From the NCBI RefSeq assembly GCF_000687475.1, contig NC_057322.1, positions 1,612,001 through 1,676,000 of the forward strand: a stretch of 64,000 nt of DNA, read 5' to 3'. The position numbers and the translations under genes were made by a program. Shown here in pieces: positions 40,557 to 50,816 of this stretch. The notes below the pieces were generated by a model, which made no database searches, was not told where the DNA came from, and saw only the letters and a program-made list of their open reading frames with translations. The DNA is from Ustilaginoidea virens. Lineage: Eukaryota; Ascomycota; Sordariomycetes; Hypocreales; Clavicipitaceae. Positions within the stretch are counted from its first letter, which is position 1; every line of letters starts with the position of its first letter.

Positions 40557-41084
40557 TCATTCCATCTTGATGCGCTTGGCGAGCATCTTGTCGTCGGCGT
40601 CTTCGGCCTTGAACGGCAGCTCGTCGTCCATGTCAGAGTAGTACTCTGGAGCTACTTTGGACGTCTTGGAAGGGGCCTTGCGTTTGCGTGGCGTAGCGCT
40701 CTTGGTGGGAGAGCCGGCGCTTCCAGCGCCGTTGTTGGCTTTCTGGGGGGAGGTCTGATCCCGACGCAGTTTCTGGATGTGCTGCCTGGAAGCACGCAGT
40801 CTGTTAGCGAAAACGCGTGCCAAAAAGACGTGGATGAAAGAAAAGAAACAAGAACGGAAGGGAAGGAGGAAGAAAGAAAACGGGGAAAAGGGAGCAGAGA
40901 ATTGAGTGGTGAGATACGTCACGCCAGAGCACGTCGTCTGGAATCCGTGGGCCTGCATGTGCTCGGTAATCTTGGCAATGGCCTCTTTGTTCGGCTTGGT
41001 CACTTCGATGAAGGCTCTGAGGAGAGCGAAGTGCGAGACGTCGTCCCATTTGTGGGAGGCGGACGAGCGCTGCGTAGAGGCCAT
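40557..41084 (-). CDS. Myb/SANT-like small protein A
   Basis: Two exons, 41084-40918 and 40785-40557; 131 residues. A single Myb/SANT-like domain fills about residues 10-66: W-D-D start (HKWDDVSHFALLRAFIEV), second helix (KEAIAKITEHMQAHGFQTTCSG) and third helix (QHIQKLRRDQ). The intron (GTATCT...TTCCAG, phase 2) falls exactly between helix 2 and helix 3. The tail is basic (ATPRKRKAPSKTSK), then acidic, ending AKRIKME. Fungal proteins with this fold are presumed DNA-binding, but no function is known. Exon 2 has the only acceptor nearby that could also complete the two half-domains upstream at 41377-41528 and 41876-42039. Confidence 0.82.
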   Translation of the reverse strand: MASTQRSSASHKWDDVSHFALLRAFIEVTKPNKEAIAKITEHMQAHGFQTTCSGVTYLTTQFSAPFSPFSFFLLPFRSCFFSFIHVFLARVFANRLRASRQHIQKLRRDQTSPQKANNGAGSAGSPTKSATPRKRKAPSKTSKVAPEYYSDMDDELPFKAEDADDKMLAKRIKME

Positions 41085-41376
41085 GATGGATCAAGTGAGG
41101 ATGAGGTGAGATGAGATCAAGGCTCGAGGTGTCCGGCAGCGCGGAATGCAAAGCAGGGTTTGAAGGAAGAAAGGAATCCTTCACAAACGCAGGTTGTATG
41201 AAGTGAACGCGGGGGCAGTGTGTGAGAAGAAGAAAGGAGAAGGATGAATCGTAAAGCTGCGCAGAAAGATGGATACAAAAAAAAAAAAAAGGTGTAAACA
41301 TTGACAAAGTCGAGCCAAGGTGAAAAGCGGAAAGCCGACCACCAAAGGTTGGAAGAGGAGAAAAGGGTTGCATTAC

Positions 41377-41528
41377 CGAAGCGCGCTCTCGGTAAAGGTG
41401 TACCCTCGATCAGCCAGCTCGGCCATGATGGAGTTCGACTGAGCTGCCGAGAAGCTAACGTGCTGGAAAATGGCCATGAGTACGTCCTGATGGACTGTCT
41501 CGTCCCATCTCATGTGATTTCGGGTCAT
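41377..41528 (-). CDS. Myb-like half-domain exon B2 (alternative first exon?)
   Basis: An ATG at 41528 opens MTRNHMRWDETVHQDVLM, then helix 2 (NSIMAELADRGYTFTESALR), and the exon ends in a phase 2 donor CG|GTAATG at 41377. This is the first two-thirds of a Myb/SANT-like domain, cut at the same point and in the same phase as gene A. No helix-3 exon (QHxxxLRR) follows before gene A, so the simplest completion is splicing to 40785, giving ALRQHIQKLRRDQ and the gene A tail. Otherwise it could be an internal exon following B1 (through a rare GAG acceptor at 41509-41511) or a broken gene. RNA data are needed to choose. Confidence 0.6.
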
Positions 41529-41875
41529 TTCGAAGGACAGAAGTGCGGACAGGCGTTGCAAAACAAGGACAGGACGAAGAGACGGACAAGTTGCGACAGG
41601 ATCGAGGGGGTTTGTGACAAGCGAAGAGACGGAGGGATGATTTGCGTTGGGGGAGAGGAATTTAAGAATCGGTGCCCAAGAACGAGATGGGTTGGGGCAT
41701 AGGCAGGTGAGCCGGAAGTGAGACGGCTCGCGACCGGGTGGCATGTCGAGCAGGAGGGAGCTGAGGATCTCTTCCTTTGCGGTAAAGGAGGAGAAGAAGA
41801 GGAAGAAGAAGAGGAAGGAGAAGGAGGAAAATAAAAATACTAGGATACGCAGCAGGAAAAGGAGAAGTGGCTTAC

Positions 41876-42039
41876 CGTATCCCCTCCCACGTAACCTTGT
41901 GATGCATCTCATCCATGCGCGAAGTGATGGCGTTGCGAACCTCAGCCGTGTGTGCGCCCGTTTCGGCGCCGGCTTCGAAAAAGGCCACGACGAGGTCGTG
42001 CAGAAACGCGGCATCGGCCCAATGTCCTCCTGGTGCCAT
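41876..42039 (-). CDS. Myb-like half-domain exon B1 (alternative first exon?)
   Basis: ATG at 42039 starts MAPGGHWADAAFLHDLVVAF, followed by HTAEVRNAITSRMDEM and HKVTWEGIR, ending in a phase 2 donor CG|GTAAGC at 41876. It is again a Myb/SANT-like domain without its third helix. Scanning to 41528 shows no QHxxxLRR exon. A phase 2 join to 40785 would give GIRQHIQKLRRDQ, while a join to B2 at 41508 would give GIRWDETVHQ. A CT-rich leader lies upstream, as expected for a first exon with its own promoter. Confidence 0.6.
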
Positions 42040-42587
42040 GGCAGAAATGAGAGTGGTGCAAGTTGAGGATGAACAAGGAGCAAGTGGAAAGCCCGTGCTC
42101 GTGGGTATTCCTTGATTGATGCGAACGAGGAGAAACGATGGAGAGGATGGAGACGATGAAAGCCACGGAAGCAATGGAAACATATGAGTTGGGGCAGGAC
42201 GCTCAGTTCCGATGCTTGGAGGGGAGCGCGTGAGAGAAGACGTCGGCATCGGGAGAGCTGGTGTGGGTGAAGGCCGGGTGAGAAGAGAGCCCAGGCAGAC
42301 CAGGCGGTGACGGCGATGTGAGCATTTGGTGAGAGCGCCTAGTCGATTCTATCGGATGCAGCCGGCGCATCTGTGCTCAACCACTCGCTATTCGATATCA
42401 TGTCATCGTACACGGTCCTTTGCTTTATTTAGCACCTTGTCCCCAACCTTCGCATGATATATCCAACGGCGGGATTTTCCACACAAAGAAGAATATAAAC
42501 AAAGGAAAAAAAAAGGGGGGGGGATAGAAAGATACAGAGAAAAAAAGGAAACGCGAAAAAGAGGAAAAGAGGAAAAGTCCCCCCTGA
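42040..42587. other. Intergenic between Myb-like units C and B1
   Basis: About 0.55 kb. It would contain the B1 promoter and the 3' UTR of gene C. No coding exon seen. Confidence 0.5.
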
Positions 42588-43783
42588 TCATGCCTCATAA
42601 TCAAACCTTGATATTCCAAGTTAGAGCCATAGGGTTCACAGTTTGCAACCGGCAAGGAGAAGGGAGAGCATACTCTGACGAGTACCGGTGTGGACCTGCA
42701 GCGCCGTTATCTGCAGCCAACGCCAAGACTGCTTCGTCATCGAGTGGCGGCGACTGCTCGTCTTCGATTTGCACTTGCTGCGCCTCTATCCGCTGGCGCT
42801 TGATGGGAGGTTCGTCGTCCTCGCCGTCGGCGTCCTCATCAGCTTCCACCACTTCGCTCGTGCCATCTACGCGAGGTGCGGGTGCAACGGCCATGTCTGC
42901 CGCCGAGGGCACGGCGTCGAAACCATTGGCCCCGTCCGGCTTGCCCGGCTGCTCTGAAAGCATGCGCAGACCGCCCTGCGCTTGTGAAGCTTGCAACTCG
43001 TGGGCAGCAGTTGGCGGGGTGGACACGGCGCTGGGGTTTGGTCCGGCGCCCGTACTCGTCACCCGACCTGGCGGCAGTACAGGCTGAGCACCAGAAGAAT
43101 CCTGCTTCCTGGGACGGCCTCTGCCGGGCCCCGGCCGACGAGTGATGGGGTTCATGGTCGGGTCCGCCTGCCGAGCGGTGAGGGGGGCGGTGCTGTCTGC
43201 GTCGGCTTTGTTCTGCGCTCTGCGAAGACCCTGGAAGTGTTGACTATGGGGGAGACGTGTCAATGGGGAGACGCCTTTGATGGTGAGCAGAAGAATAGAG
43301 ATGGAGAGAAAGAGAGAAAGAGAGATGAAGAAGACGAGGACGACCAGGCAACAGACATTCAGGCAACATGCACAACCTCACTTGAAGTCGACAAAACGAC
43401 GTGGGGCAACAAGGACGCCATGATGTTGTTATTGTTTTTGCCGTTGCTGTTTAAGAAGGAGGAGGAGGAGGAGGAGGAGGAGATGGGTGATGGTGATTCA
43501 ATTGGAGAGTTGAGCGAAACGGGCCGCGGAAGCAATGCGCAAGATACTAAGCGGCTATTCATGTGTCGTCATCCAGCCCGGATAACTGGATAACATGCGC
43601 AGAAACCAACTATCGAAAGACATACCGGCATCCCTCATTGGTAAAACCGTATCCCAGGCTTCTCATCTGGTTACCAATGGTTGTCCATTCTGCACCACTG
43701 ATGACACCAATGTTCTTAACAGACAAGATGGTGAAGAAGAGGTCCTTGTCGGCACGGTCATTCCAGTTCTTGAGGTTCATCAT
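42588..43783 (-). CDS. Myb/SANT-like protein C
   Basis: Exon 1 43783-43626, exon 2 from 43243. The Myb-like domain is NWNDRADKDLFFTILSVKNI, then EWTTIGNQMRSLGYGF, then RQHFQGLRRAQNK, with a phase 2 intron at the helix 2/3 border just as in gene A. After an AT-hook-like GRGRPRK (about residue 90) the protein is disordered, with a DEPPIKRQRIE patch. At the 3' end I favour a further intron (donor at about 42690, CTCTAAC branch, CAAG acceptor) giving HRFDYEA and a stop at 42588-42590; without it the frame stops at 42601. The reading frame is open upstream to an ATG at 43966, so a 61-residue longer N terminus is possible. Confidence 0.75.
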
Positions 43784-44706
43784 GGGGGTGGGGACGGTGT
43801 AAGTCGGGACGGAGCAGCTGGGCAAAGCCAAGGAGGTGGTGCTGGTCCCGAGCCTGCGTTGCGGATAGGCCGTGTTAACGTGGCTGCCTGGTGCAGAGAG
43901 AAAATTGATAGTGTGATAAATGTCAGGCGGATTCGGGACAAGACTGGATGATTGGGGTTGCGCCATGACGTTTCCATGGCCCGTGCGTCGACGGCACTGG
44001 GGCCGACACACCGTTACGCGGATCGGCACTGAACAACATTATTCCGCGGCCCAGCGATCCCGTCTGCACCCTCTGAAGGGTGACTGAAAAAGGGAGACCT
44101 GCGAAAACACGAAGAAGGAAAAAAAAAAAAAAAAAAACCCCTCGGCATGAACGGATGACAGACGGTGACGCGGGTTTTTTGCCACTTTGAGCGCTTTGAA
44201 ATGGGCGCCTGCGTCTGTCGGGGGAAAACATGTCACTTGCTTCAGGTTGAGATGCGCAGACTTAGCCGGGGTTGGCACGGCGTTTACCCGGACTATCCCT
44301 GGCCAGCGGTGCCGCTAGTCAGGTCGCCCATGCCACTTATTCCTCTCGGCCAACAAGGGTGGGGGGAGCCTGACTAGAGACTACAATTCCTGCCTAGCTG
44401 CTTCATTAGACCGCTCACGTGAGTTCGTGGCAACCTGGCGAAAAGCTAGTTTCACAGGTCCCCGCACCAGGTCGCGCCCGTCGCGTCTCCCAACCACTTC
44501 ACCCCATCCCCTCCACGACGACAATCGCAGATTTGCAGCCGTTGCATTTCCATGGAGACGGAAAAAATCGGACCCAATGGCTATAGCGAAGCTTGTTTTC
44601 TCTGAACCAAATTTCCTCGGAGTTTTTGGGACTTTTGGGTGTCGAAATGTCAAAAATTCGCATCTTGTCGACTGTCATGAATGCCCCTCCTTTTTTTTTT
44701 TGGTTC

Positions 44707-44747
<41 letters not shown>

Positions 44748-46458
44748 AGAAAGGACAACGCCGTCGTTGCCTCAAAGGTATGATGACAGGGCCCTTGTGC
44801 TCGCATCCCCCCCTTTTTCCAGACAAATGCGGATCTGTTTGGCCCAAGTGGGAAGCTTGGCGGAACTCCGTGCTCGTTGGCAACTTGTTCATCTCGCATT
44901 GAGGCTCTGTGACCAAGTCTTCTCCCGTTTCTCCCCTAATGGTGAGCAGCTTCCCACGCGAACTCTTCGACTTGGCAAATACAAACAAGAACATGTCCCT
45001 ACGATGTCCTTTTGCAGGGAGATATTGGAACCGTGGCCGAATCTTCATCATGGGCAAGACTCTGGGTGGGCGTCAAATGCGCAGGCCTAGCGTAGCGCAC
45101 CACGGAGTCGAATGGGGCACGGAATGAATGAACTGCAGCGCCATCAATAATCAGACCATACACCCCTTTGGTTGTCTGTTTTTCTTTTTCTTTTTCTTTT
45201 CTTTTCTTATTTTCCTTTTCTTTCTTTGCTCGCCAGTGATGAGTCACACCATGTTTCAGTGGTCCATGCCGGCAAACGCTATCCCTGTCGTTTAAATGAT
45301 TTTCCCTTTCCATTATCGCGAATGCCATGGTCAACTAAATTGTTCAACTGTGTTACGAGGCTTGCGACACGGCCTGCTGGCACAATGAATGCAAAGCTCG
45401 CTGTCGGCCAGAAGAGCCAGCCGTTGACGTTGGTGGGGCTGGCTGACTGTTTGACGCTTTAGGCTTTGGACAGCCCACTAGCTCGCCATCGCATCCCCCG
45501 GACCGGGTGGCGACCCCCCCCCCCCCCATGCTGCCATGGAGCATGCCTCAACATGCCATGACCCATCCTCGACTAAACCCAGAATCTCTAGCCCCATTCG
45601 TGTTTGCCCATCGCATCACCTGCATGAGAACTTGGCCCTGCCGTCCAGAAAGGGACGCAGCACCAGGCATCCAACGACTAATCGCGATGTTCTCAACGCC
45701 GATTCGATGGAGTCTTCGTGGTTCCTGGATCCTCACACCCCTCCCCCCCCCCCCCCCCCCAACCCCGGGCACCTTGTTTTGCCTTGCCTCGCCTCGCCAT
45801 AAATATGGCCCATGTACCAGAACGATGGCACTTGACGAAGCCTGAGATTGATGCCTTTTAAGCCCAAGCACATCCCCAGGCCGCGACATCTTTTTTTTCT
45901 CCCTCTATTCGTTCAATCATTGACTCTCCTGCAAAGTCTTTCGTGCTCCCTTCGTCATCTCTTGCGTGGACCATGACATGACAGCCTCTTGAAAGCAACC
46001 ACAGCTTCTTTCAACTCCGACACCATTGCCGTTTACCACCGCCACTTCGCCTCGTCATTTCAGCATTCGCTCACAGAAACTCGTTTCGTACCTTTCTATT
46101 GATTTGTATCGGTGCTTTCTCTCGGCCAGTCCAACCAAGACACGCGGACCAAGCTTCATGCCCGCCTAGTCGCCCACCCGCTTTCACCCCCCGAATAAAA
46201 ACAGCCTCCTCACAAGTGACTGCATGCTGCCTCATCTTCCAGGTTGGACCAGAGCTGCCCAGGTGATCGATCAGTCGCCTGGATATTCACTCAAGGCGGA
46301 CTAGACCGATTCCTACACTTGACTTTGATCTTCATTTAAAGACCTTGCTTCTTCCTCTACCTCTCTCTCCCTCGTCAGCCCTGCTTGCTTGTCGTTGGCA
46401 ACCATTCGTCACATCGCACCCGTGATAAAGGGCTTTCTCTTCCAATTACTTGCTCATC
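43784..46458. other. 2.7-kb divergent region inside the Myb-like cluster
   Basis: Separates the minus-strand Myb-like units (A-C) from the plus-strand ones (D-H). It contains TCACGTGA at about 44414-44421, a 33-nt poly-A (44712-44744), an ATAAATATGG TATA-like site near 45798 and an AATAAAAA site near 46193. No coding exon seen. Confidence 0.5.
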
Positions 46459-47268
46459 ATGTCTCCCAACGGCGATAACGCCATGGCTCGCTTTCTTTTT
46501 GCCATTCTGAAGCAAAAAAATCTCAAGGATGTCCGTCACCTCTTCCCGGATTTCCCATCATAGCGCCGTGGCGTGCTGACGGTCAGTGAACAGATTGATT
46601 GGAACCAAGTCGCGCAGGATCCCGTCTTGCTGCAGCCAATTTCCAACGGACACGCTGCTAGAATGAGATATTCGCGCTTCCGAGCTACCGTCACGGGACA
46701 CGAACCTCAACGGCGGAATCGCCACGGTGAAAAGGATCGAGTTTCCAAGTCGTCTTCAAGGAAGGAAGACTCGTCCAAGAAGGGCGGCATCATCAAGTCG
46801 GAATCTGGCGTGAGCCTCGCATCTTTGACTCAGGTTTGTCCCTTGCTCTTCCATTGAGCCAAGTACGACTAGAGGCACTTCATTGACAAAAACCGCCGAC
46901 CCTAGTTCTCACCCGCCTTTCATTCACCCCCTTACTCGACAGATTACGAGGACTTGAAAACCCGATTCCTCACACCCTGTAGTGATGACATGACCCTAGC
47001 CATGTCAGTCAACCCTGCTGCCCTCGAGGACCGGCAGCACCAAAAGTCGGGTGCATACTCATCGACAATGGACTGCCACTCTGACTTGTTCACCGACCCT
47101 GGCAGTCTCACACACTCTCCGGCCTTTCCCGCCTTTGATGCCGCTTATGAACTGGACGGGTTCAGTGCTCATCCTGCCGAGCTGAATGGTCCAAATCTGT
47201 CAGATCTCAGCGGTACCCGGTGTGCGCCAGAGTGGAACGAGGACTTCCATGACCCTCAGCTGTTTTGA
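46459..47268 (+). CDS. Myb-like protein D
   Basis: Three exons: 46459-46530, 46594-46833 and 46906-47268; 224 residues. The Myb-like domain begins ARFLFAILKQKNLKD, continues IDWNQVAQ and ends NGHAARMRYSRFRATV. It belongs to the second type in this cluster (F-L/I start, DWN core, R-x-R-F third helix). Compared with its neighbours it has about seven extra residues (DPVLLQP) between helices 2 and 3. The tail lacks the acidic run of E-G and is Ser/Pro/Asp-rich (SPAFHSPPYSTDYEDL). The acceptor at 46904-46905 (CCTAG) was chosen because it keeps the frame open; the later CGACAG does not. Confidence 0.8.
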
Positions 47269-47925
47269 TACCCCGCGGAGCGAGACTTCCCAGAATATTA
47301 TCATGTGTCTTGGAAATTTGATTGCGAGGAGAAGTGGAACGGCATACGGTAGATCCTTCTCGCCGTGCTAATGATTTGACGATGAGGTGATGAAAAGGGC
47401 ACATTGAATCTTTTTTCTCTACAAGGGACAGGCGTTTGGGCAGATTTCTTGTTACAAATTGTATATTCGTCGCTGAGCTGCGTTTTCAAATAAAAAAGTC
47501 TGCGTTCAAGGATTTCTTCTCAGGGGGGCTCAAGCATTTTCTCCTGTATATTGCTGGCAAACGGCGCGGCTTCAAGGAGGGTATGGCACTGGCCATTTTG
47601 CCGATCAAGTACAACATGTTGATAACTCACATTCACATCACTTTGCCCCGGCTTGTCGCTCAGCGCTCTCTTATCACGACAACACCTGCCAAAATCTCAC
47701 CTTTTCCCTTTTGTTTCGTTTCGTTTCGTTTCCTTTCTTTCCGTTTCTGTTCCTTTTCATTCCCCCAACCGACACCCCATATCAAAACCACTGCTTACCA
47801 CCAAGGACTTTTCTTCCATCCACACCATCTACAGCTAACCATTTCCCCTTTGCACTTGCCGATAAGGTCTGTCGGCCATGCCACGACATGATTTCCTCCC
47901 CAAAACTGACATTTTCTAGCTCATC
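47269..47925. other. Intergenic between Myb-like D and E
   Basis: 657 bp; TTTCG/TTCCT-rich promoter-like stretch at 47700-47760 before gene E. No coding exon. Confidence 0.5.
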
Positions 47926-48486
47926 ATGGCCGAGACAACCCCCAAGAAGAAGGAACCCACCGCCTCGGAAGCCATGTTCTTCTTTGCAATTGTCAAGCAT
48001 ACCCGGAACAAGGCAGACATTGACTGGAACTCCGTGGCCATGGAACAAGGGTTCAAGAACGCCGAGGTAGCCAAGGTATGCGTGCTTTTCTGTGCTTGTA
48101 CCCGTGGGGGCACCCTGTGCTGATAGCTGCAGGTCCGCTTCGGCCAAGTCAAGCGCAAGCTGGGAATCTCTACAACCGACTCCCCTGGCCAGAGCGCGGC
48201 ACCACGAACCCCAACCAAGGTGAGGAGCGCGGCGGGTACGCCCACCAAGGTGTCCAAGGCTGCGGGACGAGTTGGAGGAAAAGGGAAGGGGAAGGGGAAG
48301 GGGAAGAAGGGGGCTGTAAAGAAGGAAGAAAGCGAGGAGGAGGACGATGATAATGGCGACGACGACGACGTTGATGACTCCGTTTCGGCGGTAAAGATGG
48401 AGGAGGATGGTGATGAGGATGAGGATGAGGACGATGCGGAGCTGCATAGGGAGGTCAAGCAGTTTCTGGAAGAGGATCCTTATTGA
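47926..48486 (+). CDS. Myb-like protein E
   Basis: Two exons, 47926-48075 and 48133-48486; 167 residues. The Myb-like domain covers about residues 15-62: EAMFFFAIVKHTRNKADIDW, NSVAMEQGFKNAEVAK, VRFGQVKRKLG. The phase 0 intron again lies directly before the third helix. Then comes a basic stretch with two TPTKV motifs and a (GK)n run, and a strongly acidic tail (EEEDDDNGDDDD). This basic-then-acidic layout recalls chromatin proteins. Function unknown. Confidence 0.85.
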
Positions 48487-49141
48487 AGGCTGGAGCTAGG
48501 GTCTTATAGCGGCGTGGGTTATCACGAGGCGCGAGTGGTATTCTGGCACGGCATTGGCAGCTTAGCGCTGCATCTCGTGTGAAAGTGGGCTGGGGCTACT
48601 GCCTGCATATGTGCCTCTTGCTAAAGGCACGGACAATACAAACGCGGATAAGACATGCTTGCCTGGGCGGAAGCACCAGGAGCATGGTGAGGCTTTTTGC
48701 GAGACCCTTCGTCCGGTGTATAAGCCCTTGGTCCAGAAACCCCAGGAAGAGGTGGCGAGTGTGCAATGGTCCGGAACATCCAGAGCCAGCTGGCAAGCCC
48801 TCAGTGACAGAGCAGCTGGCCGGCAACCCTGTCTCGGAAATTTACTTCAACTCACATCTCGCTGACATTCGCACCTCACGCCCGCCTCGCCCACCGGCCC
48901 TCTCGCCAGCGCGACGTTTCTCTCTCTACGCAGGCAAATCTGCTTCTTCCCCCTTCCTTTCCCCCTTCCTCCCCCCTACATCCAATTCCCTTTCCACCGT
49001 CTTCACCACGCTTCTCCCATCCGTTTCATAGGACTCATCTCGCGCAAGAAACCCATGCAGAAAGGGCTTGCTGCCAAACTCCATCGCCACATCGACACCA
49101 TACCCAAGGATTAAAGGCCTCGCAGAGAACCGAAAAGAAGG
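48487..49141. other. Intergenic between Myb-like E and F
   Basis: 655 bp with a CT-rich leader (48890-49020) before gene F. No coding exon. Confidence 0.5.
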
Positions 49142-49531
49142 ATGCCTCGCAAAGCAAACGTCACGGTCGCGACTCCCACACCCGGCGAAACCGACTCCTC
49201 CCCCGGCCTGACCGACAACGAGATGCGCTTCATCAAGGCCGTCTTTGACAACATGACGCAGAGGCCCGACGCGAACTGGGAGAGCGTGGCTGCCGACCTG
49301 GGGTTGAAGGACGCCAAGTGCGCCAAGGAACGCTTCCGGCAGATGTCTGTCCGGCACGGCTGGCGCGAACAGGCGGGCGGAGGCGCTAGTCCTCGCAAGG
49401 GGGGAGCAACCGGGGCGTCAGGCGAGGGTAGAGTCAAGAAGGTCCCGCGGACGCCTACCAAGAAGACGGCCAAGTCGGCCGCCGCGGTGGAGAAGAGCGA
49501 CGAGGAGGAGGACCAGGCCGCGGCGGAGTGA
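49142..49531 (+). CDS. Myb-like protein F
   Basis: Intronless, 129 residues. The Myb-like domain lies about residues 24-74: TDNEMRFIKAVFDNMTQRPD, ANWESVAADLGLKDAKCA, KERFRQMSVRHGW. The tail is basic (KKVPRTPTKKTAKSAAA) and then acidic (EKSDEEEDQAAAE). It shares the TPTKK motif and the tail layout with gene E, but lacks the helix-3 intron that E and G have. Confidence 0.83.
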   Translation: MPRKANVTVATPTPGETDSSPGLTDNEMRFIKAVFDNMTQRPDANWESVAADLGLKDAKCAKERFRQMSVRHGWREQAGGGASPRKGGATGASGEGRVKKVPRTPTKKTAKSAAAVEKSDEEEDQAAAE

Positions 49532-50179
49532 GCCTGGGCTCTGCAGAAGGCGGTGGATATGGCATGGGATTGAGGGCGGGACGACGGATGATGATGATCT
49601 TTGCCCAGAGAATGAAGCAAGGGGCCAAGTCTACGGGTCAAGTCGCAGAAAGCGCTCCCCGGGCTGATGGATGTACGAATGGGATTTATGTTTTGCGGAC
49701 GGGCTCCGGAGAGGAACGCCTACTACATTCAAAAAGATGATTTCAAAACTACAGATTGCTCACCTGGGGTTGTGTCAGTGACTGGAGGTTCGAACAAGCG
49801 TAGATGGCTGTTGCACCAAACGAAGTGACGCCACACCCGCCGACGCCACACCCGCCACCCCATGTGCGGCTCTACAGGGGCAACCTGCACTTGTGACGGA
49901 TGGACTGGCCAATCGGCTGCGGCCCTCGTGGTGCGGCTGCAACATCACTTTGCTCTCACTTACACCTGGTTGCCAGGCCACCAGGCCACCCTGCCCTTGC
50001 AACTGCAAACGAGTCACTCGCTTCACTATCAGATGCATAAGCTTCCTTTACTTCGCTCCTCGTCTTTTTGCACGACGGAACTTATCCCCAAACAAGCCGA
50101 AGCTCGCCACGTTTTCCTTAAAACACTGCTCTGCAGCAGAATTACCTTTCGAGAAACCACCCTTGAGACGTGAACCAAT
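49532..50179. other. Intergenic between Myb-like F and G
   Basis: 648 bp, with a short CGCCACACC direct repeat near 49830-49860. No coding exon. Confidence 0.5.
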
Positions 50180-50816
50180 ATGCCTTCCACGCAAGAACCG
50201 ACTGAACAGGTCAGGTTCCTCGTCTCTTGTATTGGACACACTAACAATGGACGCGTAAGCATGCCTCTTTAGCGTTGCAAGCGGAGAAAAACATGGACGT
50301 GACGGACGCTGACTCCTTTCTAGCCCGACTTTGCGGCCGTTGCTGAAGAGCTGGGCATTGTTTCCAAAGCCGCAGCGTACGACGCATCCTGCTCTATCTT
50401 AATCCCTCTAGCTAATCCTTGGAATCTAGCCAGAAGCGGTACGAGCGCATGCTCAAAGCCCATGGTGTCAGCACCGCCAGGTCGCCTGCCAAGGAGGCTG
50501 AGGAGCTTCCCAGCCCCGACACAACTCCCGTGAAGCGCAAGGCTGCGGCTCCCCGGGCTGCCTCCGGCTCTGCCAAGAAGCCCAGGGCTGGCAAAGCCAA
50601 GGTGAAGAAGCACGAGTCTGATGACGAGCCCCTTGACACCAAGGACGATGTCAAGAAGGCGGAGGATTCCGACTCTGGCCTTTCCGGTGAGATCCCGCCC
50701 CTGGTGAATGCCCCGCGACCGTGTCATTGCTCTTGCTGACTTTTTTTCTCCTTCTTTTCTTTTCCAACGAACCATGATGAGAAGATGTCCCTTTGATTGA
50801 TTGTTCAGAGATTTGA
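50180..50816 (+). CDS. Myb-like protein G
   Basis: Four exons: 50180-50254, 50324-50376, 50430-50686 and 50782-50816; 139 residues. The Myb-like domain is EQVRFLVSCIGHTNNGR, PDFAAVAEELGIVSKAAA, QKRYERMLKAHG; introns split it after helix 1 and, in phase 2, right before helix 3. A basic middle (VKRKAAAPRAASGSAKKPRA) is followed by an acidic part. The last intron (GTGAGA...ATGAG) is inferred: it gives GLSEDVPLIDCSEI, whereas reading through gives a stop at 50739. The GAG acceptor is uncommon, so the C terminus is the least certain part. Confidence 0.78.

Noticed and set aside
41377..42039. Simple two-exon gene joining B1 directly to B2
   Set aside because: The acceptor would be ATGAG (GAG), rare here, and B2 has its own ATG in frame just upstream. 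The joined protein would also still lack a third helix. Kept only as a secondary model.
43784..43966. Longer N terminus for Myb-like C from ATG 43966
   Set aside because: The extra 61 residues are Pro/Ser/Thr-rich and the DNA looks like a CT-rich leader; the ATG at 43783 sits directly before the domain. Not excluded.
49780..49800. GGTTCGAAC resembling a tRNA B box
   Set aside because: No matching A box, acceptor stem or cloverleaf could be drawn around it.
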